Positions 14,990-23,799 are shown, numbered from the stretch's first letter. The stretch is DNA of 64,000 nucleotides from RGIG3009 sp045653425 (GCA_045653425.1 JAZOLU010000029.1:1-64000), one strand, 5' to 3'. Translations and numbers: made by a program. Notes: generated from the sequence alone by a model not told the origin.

Positions 14990-16480
14990 ATGAAAAATAA
15001 GTTTTTTAAAGAAAACTCAGAACAAGAAGTCACATCATCTCCAAATGAAAATACATTTGAAGAGCAACTTAATAAGCTAATGAAAATTAAAAGAATAATT
15101 CTGTTTGGGGTATTGTTCTTTTTAGCATCTGCATGTTTTGTGTGTGCTTTTGGAAACGAAAACGAGGGGGTGGGGCTAGTAATTTTCTTTTTATCAATTA
15201 CTTTTCTTATTTTCTTGGCAGTAGGTTACATTATTACCTTAGTCAAAACAATACTGGCAAAGAAAAAGATGTTACCAGATTACACAATTTCAGCATTCAA
15301 TATGGTGCAAATGTTTGCGCTTCCGAGTCTTACCGCCATCTATTGTTTAGCAACCATTATTGCGCAAGGTTCCTTTTCCCACGAATTTGAATTAGTACAG
15401 TTATTCTCCGTTACAGGTTTTGCAATTTTATTGTTTGATTTGCTTGTGATTAATTGGAAAGAGGTTTTAAAAAACACCCTTGTTTGTTTTACTGTGCTTG
15501 TGTTTATATCGCTGTTTATCCTGACATCTGTTGTAAGAGTTCCAATTTTGAAATCTCTTACCATTACCTCGCTACTCATTGTTGCCGCTTCCATTTTATT
15601 TTATAAAAATCCCCGAAAATCGAAAAAACAAATTTTTTCAAAAAAGCATTTTAAAATGTATTTATCTGTAGCAACCGCAGCTTTTGTTTTCTTCGGTTCA
15701 CTTAGCACTATCTCTCAGATAGTAACAGCCAAACGAATCGAAAATTATCGTACAAAGTTGATTGAGAGTTTCGCTGACAAGATTTTTATAAGTGACACGA
15801 CAGATAGTTTTACACGCGGCTATATTTTTGATGAAAAAGGAAGTTATCGTAGCATTTATGAAACTGGAGATATAAGTGACTACAGTTACGACATAGATGT
15901 CCGTGTTAACTGGTTTGGGTTTGGGTCACTTTCATATTTTTGTGATGTGATAACTTATGATGAGAATGGAAATGCAGTTGCTTTTACTGACAAGGAGTAT
16001 GATGGCGCAGAAACTGTTTACAAATTGAGCGATTCAATCCCGTGCTTTAAACATGAGTTTGGGGAATATGTGACACTGAAAGAAGCGCAATCATGCCAGG
16101 CGCCGGGTTCCAAAAAGAGAAACTGTGTGAATTGCGGATATGAAGAAATATCAACTGTTAATGGGTCGCATACATATGTGAACAAACGCTGCACAGAATG
16201 CGGAGCAGAAAAACAACCTGAAAAGTCGTATAAAGTAAAGGCTAATACTTGGTATACCTATCAAGATATTTTGCATTTCCAAAATATAGAACTTGAACTC
16301 GCCTCTTCTGTGGGCCAAGGGAAGGGGATGTGGGTGGCGTATTATTTTGTATGTCAGCATTGTCATAGTATAGACGAGACTTTGCGGACAAATGTGCCAG
16401 AATTTAACTATCCCATTAGTAGATTATTCACCTGCGAAGTATGCGGAGATTTTACCACCGTAAAAATCGAACTGGATTAA
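14990..16480 (+). CDS. Multi-pass membrane protein with zinc-ribbon-like Cys motifs
   Basis: 496 residues from the ATG at 14990 (AAAGGAG 9 nt upstream). Residues about 30-245 contain six or seven hydrophobic segments. The C-terminal half is soluble and holds CVNCG, CTECG, CQHC and CEVCG pairs, which look like treble-clef or zinc-ribbon knuckles of the kind seen in many Clostridia surface proteins (GSHTYVNKRCTECG). A role is unknown. The coding DNA is strikingly AT-rich next to spoIVB and spo0A, as expected for acquired DNA. Confidence 0.7.
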   Translation: MKNKFFKENSEQEVTSSPNENTFEEQLNKLMKIKRIILFGVLFFLASACFVCAFGNENEGVGLVIFFLSITFLIFLAVGYIITLVKTILAKKKMLPDYTISAFNMVQMFALPSLTAIYCLATIIAQGSFSHEFELVQLFSVTGFAILLFDLLVINWKEVLKNTLVCFTVLVFISLFILTSVVRVPILKSLTITSLLIVAASILFYKNPRKSKKQIFSKKHFKMYLSVATAAFVFFGSLSTISQIVTAKRIENYRTKLIESFADKIFISDTTDSFTRGYIFDEKGSYRSIYETGDISDYSYDIDVRVNWFGFGSLSYFCDVITYDENGNAVAFTDKEYDGAETVYKLSDSIPCFKHEFGEYVTLKEAQSCQAPGSKKRNCVNCGYEEISTVNGSHTYVNKRCTECGAEKQPEKSYKVKANTWYTYQDILHFQNIELELASSVGQGKGMWVAYYFVCQHCHSIDETLRTNVPEFNYPISRLFTCEVCGDFTTVKIELD

Positions 16481-16537
16481 TGAGGCAGGGGACGTTTCGG
16501 TTCCTTAACTTGTTGGCCCTAACTTGACATACCGGCG

Positions 16538-16690
16538 AGCGGCAGCCCCATTGTGCAAAACGGGAAATTGGTGGGTGCGGTTACTCACGTGTTAATTAAC
16601 GACCCCACCAAGGGCTACGCCATTTTTGCAGAAAATATGCTAAAAACGGCGCAAAAAGTAGCACAACAACAGTTGAAAAGTGCCTCTTAG
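16538..16690 (+). pseudogene. Displaced 3' fragment of spoIVB
   Basis: 51 codons equal to spoIVB codons 361-stop: SGSPIVQNGKLVGAV...AENML then a diverged end (KTAQKVAQQQLKSAS). It lacks a start codon, PDZ domain and catalytic His, so it is not functional. Differences from the complete copy are mainly silent in the conserved part, which means both copies were under selection as parts of working genes until recently. Confidence 0.85.
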
Positions 16691-16876
16691 ACTTTACAAG
16701 CGCCAATTCTCAAAAAAACAAAGGAATAGGCAAACTTTTGGATAATGTCTTATAAAATCCGACACGAAAGATATTCCCTAACCGATAAATAAACACCCGA
16801 TTCCCACCGTTTCTGCGGTTTAGACCGGTGTTTGGCAACTAATTTTAGAAATAATTAAAAAATTTTTTCCAAACAC

Positions 16877-16905
16877 TTGCAAAATTTACCAATATATGGT
16901 AATCT
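16877..16905 (+). promoter_or_regulatory. Vegetative-type promoter of spo0A
   Basis: TTGCAA, 17-nt spacer, TAATCT, with the spo0A start 38 nt downstream. The stretch 16691-16876 has an AAACACC/GGTGTTT pairing at about 16792-16839 but no clear Spo0A box by eye. Confidence 0.6.
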
Positions 16906-16943
16906 ATAACTGCCGGCAAACAAAAACGGGAGGAAATGATGAC

Positions 16944-17720
16944 TTGGAGAACACAATTAAGGTGCTGTTAGCGGATAACAGTGAATCGTTCGGAGCGCCG
17001 TGTGCCGGTCGTATGCGTGCACACGGGTTGGAAGTCAACACTGTAGAGAAAGATGGAAAGCGTGTGGTGGAAACCATTGCGCAAATGCGGCCCAATGTGG
17101 TAATTTTGGATTTCTTTTTACCGCATTTGGATGCTATTGGCGTGATGAACAGCGTAAAGCAGCTGAAACCGACGGTATCGCCGTTGTTTATGGTGATGTC
17201 GAGTTTTGATAACGACAATTTGGAACGCGAAGTGATGCAGGCGGGCGCGGCGTATTATTTTTTAAAGCCGTTTGATGCTGACGAAATGGCCAATCGCATT
17301 ATGTTGCTGACGGCATCCGTTGGCAAGGTTGAACCGTTGCATCGTCACCGTGTGCGCGAAAACACGTCCTCGTTGGAAATGCGCGTTACGGAGATTATTC
17401 ATCAAATTGGTGTCCCTGCACACATTAAAGGATATCAATACCTGCGCGATTCCATTTTAATGGCAATTGAGGACGATGAGATTATTAATGCCGTTACCAA
17501 ACGGTTGTATCCCACCGTGGCGAAAAAACACGGTACAACTTCTTCGCGCGTGGAGCGTGCCATTCGCCATGCCATTGAGGTGGCGTGGGACCGTGGCGAT
17601 GTTGATGTTTTGAATTCTTATTTTGGCTATACCATTCACAACGGTCGTGGCAAGCCGACCAATTCTGAGTTTATTGCTATGATTTCGGATAAATTCCGCT
17701 TGCAGTTAAAAATTTCCTGA
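16944..17720 (+). CDS. spo0A: Stage 0 sporulation protein A (master response regulator)
   Basis: 259 residues from a TTG at 16944 with GGGAGG upstream; no ATG is in frame nearby. The receiver domain (1-125) has phosphorylation site Asp56 (VVILDFFLPHLD), a Ser switch residue (VMSSFD) and the Lys in FLKPFD. The C-terminal DNA-binding domain (about 145-259) is typical: IGVPAHIKGYQYLRDSI, YPTVAKKHGTTSSRVERAIRHAIEVAW and GKPTNSEFIAM. One of the two acidic-pocket residues is changed: LLADN in place of the usual VADDN, so the second Asp is Asn12. Confidence 0.95.
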   Translation: MENTIKVLLADNSESFGAPCAGRMRAHGLEVNTVEKDGKRVVETIAQMRPNVVILDFFLPHLDAIGVMNSVKQLKPTVSPLFMVMSSFDNDNLEREVMQAGAAYYFLKPFDADEMANRIMLLTASVGKVEPLHRHRVRENTSSLEMRVTEIIHQIGVPAHIKGYQYLRDSILMAIEDDEIINAVTKRLYPTVAKKHGTTSSRVERAIRHAIEVAWDRGDVDVLNSYFGYTIHNGRGKPTNSEFIAMISDKFRLQLKIS

Positions 17721-17756
17721 TGCCTGTACAGCAAACCTATAACGTTAGTAAGTAAT

Positions 17757-17788
17757 AACCGCCCGACTTAACTGTCGAGCGGTTTTTT
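17757..17788 (+). terminator. Terminator of spo0A
   Basis: AACCGC.CGAC pairs with GTCG.GCGGTT around TTAACT, followed by TTTT. It overlaps the last codons of the convergent recombinase gene. Confidence 0.7.
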
Positions 17789-18772
17789 CTTGCCGGTTTT
17801 TGAGAGGTTAACTTGCGATAACGGATTGCTTTCGGCTGCACGTTCCAATTGTTCGTTGGATAGATGGGTGTAAATTTCGGTTGTTCCCAAGTTTTCGTGG
17901 CCTAAAATATTTTGCAACACGCGTAAATCCACATTGCCTTGCTGGTACATCAGTGTGGCAGCGGTATGGCGCAGTTTGTGAACCGTCATTGTTTCGGCAC
18001 CGCTGACCTGTTTTAAATAGTTTTTAATGACGTAATGCACGCCTTGCAGGCTAATACGCCGTTTGAGATGGCTGAGAAACAACGCTTTTTTATCTTGAAC
18101 GCCGTCCACGGGACGCACTTTCAGATATTGCTTAATGGCGTGCTGACAAGCGGCATTGAGGTATATCATTCGCTCTTTATTACCTTTTCCGCGCACGCGT
18201 AAGGTATGGTCGGAAAAGGCAATATCGTCCGTGTTGATATTGACCAATTCCGCACGACGCAAACCGCAGTTTAAGAACAAAACAATCATACAGTAATCGC
18301 GCTCCGCAAAATCGCCGGAAACCGCACGCAGGAGTTCAGTGGCTTGGTCAAGCGTGAGATAGCGGGGCAACGATTTCTTTTGTTTTGGGGTATCCAAATT
18401 CCGCACCGGATTGGTTTCCAGGGCGTGCGTATAATCGGTGAGATACTTAAAAAACATACGCAGAGAACTGGTTTTGCGAGCGCGTGTTTTGTTACTGTTG
18501 CTTCGCTCGCCGCGTAAGTAGTTCATATACTCATACACGTCGTTCAGTGTAATGGAAGCGAGAAAGGGAATATCGACATCGCGAATATCAATTTCTTCTT
18601 CCGGCAGGGTAGGGGGCACAAGTCCACGCAACTGTTTTATATACCGCAAAAAAGTCCGAATATCAATAAAATATTCGTTTACCGTGTTGGCCGAACGCCC
18701 GCGAATTGTTTCGGTATAGCCGAGATATTCCTTGAGCACCGGCGGACACTGCGCCAAATATTCCGGTTTCAT
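17768..18772 (-). CDS. Xer-type tyrosine recombinase
   Basis: 334 residues from the ATG at 18772 (GAGGAGG 8 nt upstream). The N-terminal SAM-like DNA-binding domain is about residues 10-110; the catalytic domain has Arg in CGLRRAEL, HKLRHTAATL (His and Arg), the LGHENLGTTEIY box with His and the nucleophile Tyr in EIYTH. Length and motifs fit XerC/XerD, which resolve chromosome dimers, but elements use relatives too. It lies beyond spo0A, outside the spoIVB insertion, so a housekeeping role is more likely. Confidence 0.88.
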   Translation of the reverse strand: MKPEYLAQCPPVLKEYLGYTETIRGRSANTVNEYFIDIRTFLRYIKQLRGLVPPTLPEEEIDIRDVDIPFLASITLNDVYEYMNYLRGERSNSNKTRARKTSSLRMFFKYLTDYTHALETNPVRNLDTPKQKKSLPRYLTLDQATELLRAVSGDFAERDYCMIVLFLNCGLRRAELVNINTDDIAFSDHTLRVRGKGNKERMIYLNAACQHAIKQYLKVRPVDGVQDKKALFLSHLKRRISLQGVHYVIKNYLKQVSGAETMTVHKLRHTAATLMYQQGNVDLRVLQNILGHENLGTTEIYTHLSNEQLERAAESNPLSQVNLSKTGKKKPLDS

Positions 18773-19343
18773 ATCCAACGCCTCCTCTGTGAAACAAGTT
18801 TCACAACTGGTTGTTCTTCGTAAATTGCGGGGAATACATTATAAACTGGTTTTCAAAGCCCGTGCTACGCACTAACAATGTCGGTGAGTCGCTTGTTTTT
18901 GCCCTATAAAAGGAGTAGAACCGCCAAAGTGATTTAGCCAACTGTATGACAATCCTTATATAACGGGTCATAAAATTCCATCAAATAGAAAAGTTTCAAA
19001 CGATGTTGTCTCTGTGCGAAAAATTTCCATTGGCTGAGAAACCGCGCTTACTCTGAAAAAGAATAAAAAAGAATAGAATTATAGCAAGTATACAATTGTT
19101 TAATGGGAATAAATAATAGTAACGCACAGACAGTGATACAAAATTGCCAAACATACTGAATACTGCAAAAGCAAATGAACTAGCGGCAAGTATTTACCAA
19201 TACAGGAATGGTCGGTACCGGTGAAAAAAGCCGTATTAGCCATATTATGAGAAATATAACAGTATACCCACCCCTCGCCAGAACTATACAAAATATTCAT
19301 TTTGTATAGTTCCGCAGAGCGATAGAGCGAGGTGACTCAACCC
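18773..19343. other. Intergenic region without a recognised gene
   Basis: About 570 nt, AT-rich. A short stretch at about 19142-19162 (ATTGCCAAACATACTGAATAC) closely resembles the 5' end of the hairpin RNA at 14534-14554, but no matching return arm is seen nearby. The right end holds a nested hairpin (19269-19334). I see no convincing ORF. Confidence 0.5.
19269..19334. terminator. Nested inverted repeat after the ThrE genes
   Basis: A perfect 14-bp stem (19281-19294 with 19299-19312, loop ATTC) lies inside an outer pairing of CACCCCTCGC with GCGAGGTG. It sits just downstream of the last gene of the minus-strand cluster; there is no T-run, so terminator function is not certain. Confidence 0.5.
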
Positions 19344-19808
19344 TTACCTACCGGACGTTTGGCGTTTTCGCGGTAACCACGATTTAACATAATTGGTAAA
19401 AGCCGCAACAAAAATAATCCCCACCGACAACGCAATCGCTAAACCCAGCGTGTGTACCGCTTTATCCACAAAATCCTGAGTTTCACCCCGCAGCGCATAT
19501 ACAACGGAATAATACAGTGCGCTACCGGGTATTAACGGAATTAACGACATAATACAAAACGTGATTGCCGGTGTTTTCAGTACGTATGCAAAAATTTCAG
19601 AGTAACCCGCCATTAGGAGTGAGACAATCAAATAACACAAAATATCATTTGCCAGCACACGGTGCAACAATATATACAGCACCCATGCTATCATGGCACC
19701 GATGGAGGCAAATACCATCCTCTTCCCTCTCATATTAAACAAAACACACAAACCGAGGGTTCCGCAAAACGAGGCAAAGATTTGGATAAATTCATCAATC
19801 GTAAACAT
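19344..19808 (-). CDS. Threonine/serine exporter, small subunit (ThrE C-terminal type)
   Basis: 154 residues with four or five membrane segments. It matches the short half of split ThrE-type exporters (PF12821): SFCGTLGLCVLFN near the N-terminus and SLIPLIPGSALYYSV in the middle. The start codon overlaps the stop of the upstream half by 1 nt (TAATG), so the two halves are translationally coupled and probably form one transporter exporting Thr/Ser or small hydroxylated compounds. Confidence 0.8.
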   Translation of the reverse strand: MFTIDEFIQIFASFCGTLGLCVLFNMRGKRMVFASIGAMIAWVLYILLHRVLANDILCYLIVSLLMAGYSEIFAYVLKTPAITFCIMSLIPLIPGSALYYSVVYALRGETQDFVDKAVHTLGLAIALSVGIIFVAAFTNYVKSWLPRKRQTSGR

Positions 19809-20572
19809 TACAGCACCCCTCCCAACAACAGAGTCGGTAAAGCGATGCCCATAACAATGGCCAAGGTGAATAGCAATGCCTCGATGGTACGTAACATACC
19901 GGAAATGACATCACCGCAAAATAAGTCACGCATGGCATTGGTTAACCCTACGCCGGGAATCATGGTCATAATGTTACCAATAAGCACATAATCCGGATTG
20001 GTAATAAACCCAGTGTTAATGGCAAGCAACGTCAACCCAGACGCAATATAACTGCACAAAAAGCGAATGAGAATAGCGTTTATGCGCCCCTTTTCCAGTA
20101 AAGCGGATAATCCTCCGATAAACAAGCCTGCCACAAAGGCGGTGATAACCTCTTTCCCATTGCGGCTACCGAAAAACACACAAAATACCGAAGCGATTAT
20201 GCCATAAAACAAAATGTTCAACCACCACGGATAGTTTCGGGCGTGTTGAACGGTGTTAAGCCGTTCACAAATAGCCTTTATATCCGGTGTGGTGGCAGTC
20301 ATCCAGCGTACAAGGGCATTGTATTGATGCAGTTTTTCCATATTTATACCCGTTCGGTCAACACTGCGGGTTCGTGTAATTGCTGCTCCGAGTTCATCCT
20401 CTACCGACACGATGATATTGGAAGTGGTGGCATATACATCCACACGTGCGGCACCGTAGGCGCGGCAAATGCGGGTAATGCTTTCCTCCACCCGACTGAT
20501 TTCCGCGCCAACTTCGGTCATTTGCTGGGCAATTTCCATTACCTTGTGAAGTAATTCGCGATTTAATCTCAT
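19808..20572 (-). CDS. Threonine/serine exporter, large subunit (ThrE N-terminal type)
   Basis: 254 residues from the ATG at 20572; GGAAG lies about 12 nt upstream, a weak spacing. The N-terminal cytoplasmic part has GAEISRVEESITRICRAYGA and VDVYATTSNIIVSV, typical of PF06738, and about five membrane segments follow with IPGVGLTNAMRDL. It works with the small subunit encoded next. It follows the ZIP gene by 29 nt in the same operon. Confidence 0.82.
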   Translation of the reverse strand: MRLNRELLHKVMEIAQQMTEVGAEISRVEESITRICRAYGAARVDVYATTSNIIVSVEDELGAAITRTRSVDRTGINMEKLHQYNALVRWMTATTPDIKAICERLNTVQHARNYPWWLNILFYGIIASVFCVFFGSRNGKEVITAFVAGLFIGGLSALLEKGRINAILIRFLCSYIASGLTLLAINTGFITNPDYVLIGNIMTMIPGVGLTNAMRDLFCGDVISGMLRTIEALLFTLAIVMGIALPTLLLGGVL

Positions 20573-20601
20573 AAAACTATTAACACTTCCATATATCGGT
20601 T

Positions 20602-21354
20602 TTATGTAAGCAACACATCGGTAGTCAACATAAGACAAAAGCCTACCAACAAGGCATAGGTTGCGCCTCGCTCACTGCCGTGGGCGTGCGTTTCGGGAAT
20701 CATTTCATCGCTGATAACATACAGCATAGTACCGCCGGCAAATGCCAGCGCAAACGGCAATACAGCCGAAGCCAAATGAACGGCAAAATACCCAATTAGC
20801 GTGCCCAACACTTCCACCAAACTGGTGATGAGAGCGCACACAAAGGTTTTAAGCGGTGACACGCCTGCCGAGAGCATTGGCGCGATAATTACCATACCCT
20901 CCGGTATGTTTTGCAGGGCAATGCCGCCGGCAATAAGTAACGCTTGAGAAGGTTCGCCTGAGCCGAAACCAACGCCGGCGGCAATGCCTTCCGGTAGATT
21001 GTGAATGGCAATGGCGGTTACAAACAACAGGATTTTATTTAAATTTTCATTGTTATGCGGTTCGTTGTCGGTTCCCACAAGTTTGTGCAGATGCGGCACC
21101 AGTTTATCCATAAGATTTAAGCACAAAGCACCCGCAAAGATACCCGCCAGCGTAATAAGCACTCCGAATTTGCCGCCGTAATCCAACGAAGGTAAAATCA
21201 GACCGATAATTGCCGCGGCCAACATAACGCCTGCCGCAAAAGATAAAATAATGTCGGAAAAGCGGTGAGAAACGCGTTTAAAGGCAAATCCAACAATGGA
21301 GCCAATAACGGTGGCCGCACCGATACCGAACGCCGTGAGTAATACCATTCCCAT
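20602..21354 (-). CDS. ZIP-family metal transporter
   Basis: 250 residues with eight predicted membrane helices. Metal-site motifs HNLPEG and QNIPEG lie in the fourth and fifth helices, with DEMIPETHAHG near the end; a His-containing loop (PHLHKL...EPHNN) connects helices 3 and 4. The family moves Zn, Fe or Mn into the cytoplasm. AAGGGAAGAGG precedes the ATG. It follows the flavodiiron gene by 23 nt, so metal supply for that iron protein is a possible link (inference). Confidence 0.88.
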   Translation of the reverse strand: MGMVLLTAFGIGAATVIGSIVGFAFKRVSHRFSDIILSFAAGVMLAAAIIGLILPSLDYGGKFGVLITLAGIFAGALCLNLMDKLVPHLHKLVGTDNEPHNNENLNKILLFVTAIAIHNLPEGIAAGVGFGSGEPSQALLIAGGIALQNIPEGMVIIAPMLSAGVSPLKTFVCALITSLVEVLGTLIGYFAVHLASAVLPFALAFAGGTMLYVISDEMIPETHAHGSERGATYALLVGFCLMLTTDVLLT

Positions 21355-21377
21355 AGCGTAACCTCTTCCCTTTTGCG

Positions 21378-23168
21378 TTACTGAATTTCTTCAAAGTCGG
21401 CGGCACCGTGCTTGCACAAGGGACAAATAAAATCCTCCGGCAACACATCGCCTTCGTACACGTATCCGCAAATTTTACATACAAAGCCTTTTTTTCCTTC
21501 GGTTTGGGGCTTGGGCTTCACATTGTTTTGGTAGTACGTGTAAGTCATTGTTTCGCGCTCGGAAATTACGCGCGCCTCCGTAATGGAGCAAATGAACATA
21601 CCGTGTGTGTCAAGGTCCACATACTGTTCCACTTTGAGAGACATAAAGGAATTGATATACCGCGGCAAAACCACCAACCCGTTATCGGAACGAAGCGGCT
21701 CACAGTCGGCAAATTTGTTTACGTTACGGCCGCTGACAAACCCAAATTTTTCAAACACCGAGAACGGCGTATCTGTTGACAAGCAGTTAATATTCAGTTT
21801 GCCGGTTTGCTTAATAATGTGATGCGAATAATTTTCCTTGTTAATGGTCACCGCCAACCGATTGGGGGTGTTGGTGACCTGCGTGACGGTATTGACGATT
21901 AAACCGTTGTCCTTTTTACCGTCGTTTGAAGTAACGACGTATAATCCGTAGCCAATGTTAAACAGTGCTGTTAAATCGTTTTTGTTTGCCGTGACATCTT
22001 GAAGAGCAAGATACTCCTTGCACAATTCATCTGCCAGCGTGTTCAACTGAGCCGTGCTGTCCTCATTTAGTGCAGATAACAGTCTTACGGTTGTATCGGC
22101 ATAGGTCAAGTTCTTGCATTTTTCCAACATAGCACCCATCACCTTAGCGGCCAAAGGTGCCCAACTGCCGTTTTCCACAAAAGCCACTGTGCGGTTGCTG
22201 AAATTGCGTTCGGTTAAATGGTTAATAAACTCGCGCATAAACGGGAATATGTCGGCATTATACGTGGTGGTTGCCAGCACCAATTTGCTGTAACGGAAGG
22301 CATCTTCCACCGCTTCTGCCATATCGCACCGCGCCAAATCGTTTACCACCACTTTGGGGCAACCGTTGGCTTTTAGTTTTTCTGCCAACTGCAATACCGC
22401 TTTTTTGGTATTGCCATACACCGACGTATACGCAATCACAAGGCCTTCTTCTTCCGGCTGATAACTGGACCACGTGTTGTACAAATCCAGATAATATCCC
22501 AAGTTTTCACAAAGCACCGGCCCGTGCAACGGGCAGATGATACGGATATCTAACCCGGCGGCTTTTTTGAGTAAATTTTGCACTTGTCCGCCGTACTTTC
22601 CAACAATGCCGATATAGTAACGCCGTGCCTCACACGCCCAATCTTCTTCCACATCCAGTGCACCGAATTTGCCGAATCCGTCGGCCGAAAACAGCACTTT
22701 GTCGGTGGAGTCGTACGTGACAATTACTTCCGGCCAATGTACCATCGGTGCGGTGAAAAAGCTCAACCGGTGCTTGCCGAGCGACAACGTATCCCCTTCC
22801 CCCACCACAACTTGTTTGTCGGTAAAATCGGTGCCGAAAAACTGCTTCATCATAGCAAACGCTTTGGCAGAAGCCACAATTTTGGCGGTGGGATAGGCCT
22901 TTATAAAATTATGGATATTTGCCGAATGGTCGGGCTCCATATGCTGTACAATAAGATATTCCGGCGTTTTCCCGTTCAATGTGTTTTGGATATTATCCAG
23001 CCATTCGTGGGTAAAAGCGGCATCCACGGTATCCAAAATGGCAATGTGTTCATCCAAAATTGCATACGAATTGTAAGCCATACCGTTGGGAACAATATAC
23101 TGTCCTTCAAATAAGTCGATGGTATGGTCGTTAACGCCGATATAGCGGATATCTGTTGTAATATTCAT
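21378..23168 (-). CDS. Flavodiiron protein fused to flavin reductase and rubredoxin
   Basis: 596 residues in four modules. Residues 1-250 form the metallo-beta-lactamase-like diiron domain with a full ligand set (H76, E78, D80, H81, H144, D163, H215). About 255-395 is a flavodoxin domain binding FMN (YTSVYGNTKKAV). About 405-545 is a flavin-reductase-like domain (NIGYGLYVVTS...NRLAVTINKENYSH). The C-terminus is rubredoxin (CKICGYVYEG and CPLCKHG). Such enzymes reduce O2 or NO in anaerobes; carrying the electron modules in one chain shortens the electron path. GAGGTG precedes the ATG. Confidence 0.92.
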   Translation of the reverse strand: MNITTDIRYIGVNDHTIDLFEGQYIVPNGMAYNSYAILDEHIAILDTVDAAFTHEWLDNIQNTLNGKTPEYLIVQHMEPDHSANIHNFIKAYPTAKIVASAKAFAMMKQFFGTDFTDKQVVVGEGDTLSLGKHRLSFFTAPMVHWPEVIVTYDSTDKVLFSADGFGKFGALDVEEDWACEARRYYIGIVGKYGGQVQNLLKKAAGLDIRIICPLHGPVLCENLGYYLDLYNTWSSYQPEEEGLVIAYTSVYGNTKKAVLQLAEKLKANGCPKVVVNDLARCDMAEAVEDAFRYSKLVLATTTYNADIFPFMREFINHLTERNFSNRTVAFVENGSWAPLAAKVMGAMLEKCKNLTYADTTVRLLSALNEDSTAQLNTLADELCKEYLALQDVTANKNDLTALFNIGYGLYVVTSNDGKKDNGLIVNTVTQVTNTPNRLAVTINKENYSHHIIKQTGKLNINCLSTDTPFSVFEKFGFVSGRNVNKFADCEPLRSDNGLVVLPRYINSFMSLKVEQYVDLDTHGMFICSITEARVISERETMTYTYYQNNVKPKPQTEGKKGFVCKICGYVYEGDVLPEDFICPLCKHGAADFEEIQ

Positions 23169-23234
23169 AGTAACACCTCAACACATAGTATTGTACCAAT
23201 AGTATACAATATAACCACTGCAGACGCAAGGGTA

Positions 23235-23798
23235 TTAGGGTGCTTCGTTCTGCGCCAAATACGAAGTTCTTCCGGTTTCGTAAAGGTTATTCCCCTCACT
23301 GTCAATTACCACCACAACCGGAAAATCTTCCACTTCCAGTCGGCGAATTGCCTCAGCCCCCAAGTCCTCATACGCCACAATCTCCGACCGCTTAACACAC
23401 CGGCCGAGCAAGGCGCCGCAACCGCCGGTGGCACCAAAATATACAGCGCCGTATTGTTTCATTGCCGCCACCACTTCCGGCCCGCGTTTTCCTTTGCCAA
23501 TCATACCGGTTAGACCTTGTGCAATAAGCAACGGACTGTAAGCATCCATACGGTACGAAGTGGTAGGACCCGCCGAACCAATGACATCCCCCGGCTTTTC
23601 GGGGGTAGGGCCGACAAAATAAATCACACTGTCTTTCATTTCCAGCGGGAGTTCACATCCTTGGTGCAGCAGTTCGCACAGTCGCTTATGCGCCGCATCA
23701 CGCGCGGCGTAAATAACGCCGGTAAGCAAACAACTGTCCCCCGCTTTTAAGGAACGTGCCGTTTCTTTATCCAGCGGCGTAGTCAGTTCAATTGGCAT
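23235..23798 (-). CDS. Fumarate hydratase class I, beta subunit
   Basis: 187 residues, the C-terminal half of class I fumarase-type hydro-lyases, which interconvert fumarate and malate. Motifs include LTGVIYAARDAAHKRL, GPTTSYRMD, GKG and YFGATGGCGALL. The adjacent upstream gene encodes the alpha subunit with the iron-sulfur cluster. L-tartrate dehydratase shares this architecture and cannot be ruled out. GGAGGTG precedes the ATG. Confidence 0.9.
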   Translation of the reverse strand: MPIELTTPLDKETARSLKAGDSCLLTGVIYAARDAAHKRLCELLHQGCELPLEMKDSVIYFVGPTPEKPGDVIGSAGPTTSYRMDAYSPLLIAQGLTGMIGKGKRGPEVVAAMKQYGAVYFGATGGCGALLGRCVKRSEIVAYEDLGAEAIRRLEVEDFPVVVVIDSEGNNLYETGRTSYLAQNEAP

Positions 23799-23799
23799 A

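Larger units (their letters stand above)
14311..16690 (+). mobile_element. Insertion flanked by duplicated spoIVB 3' ends
   Basis: Codons 361-410 plus stop of spoIVB (14311-14463) recur at 16538-16690 with the same length of 153 bp. The first 38 codons differ almost only at silent positions; the last dozen diverge. Between the copies lie a promoter-hairpin-terminator unit, two AT-rich genes and a short junction containing GGGGACGTTTCGGTTCC. This is the pattern left when an element inserts in the 3' part of a gene and restores it with its own copy. No recombinase lies inside, so it may be a remnant or a cis-mobilised element (CIME-like). Confidence 0.65.

Noticed and set aside
17768..18772. 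Phage or element integrase responsible for the spoIVB insertion
   Set aside because: It lies beyond spo0A, outside the duplicated ends, and looks like a housekeeping XerC/D; acting in trans remains possible but nothing shows it.
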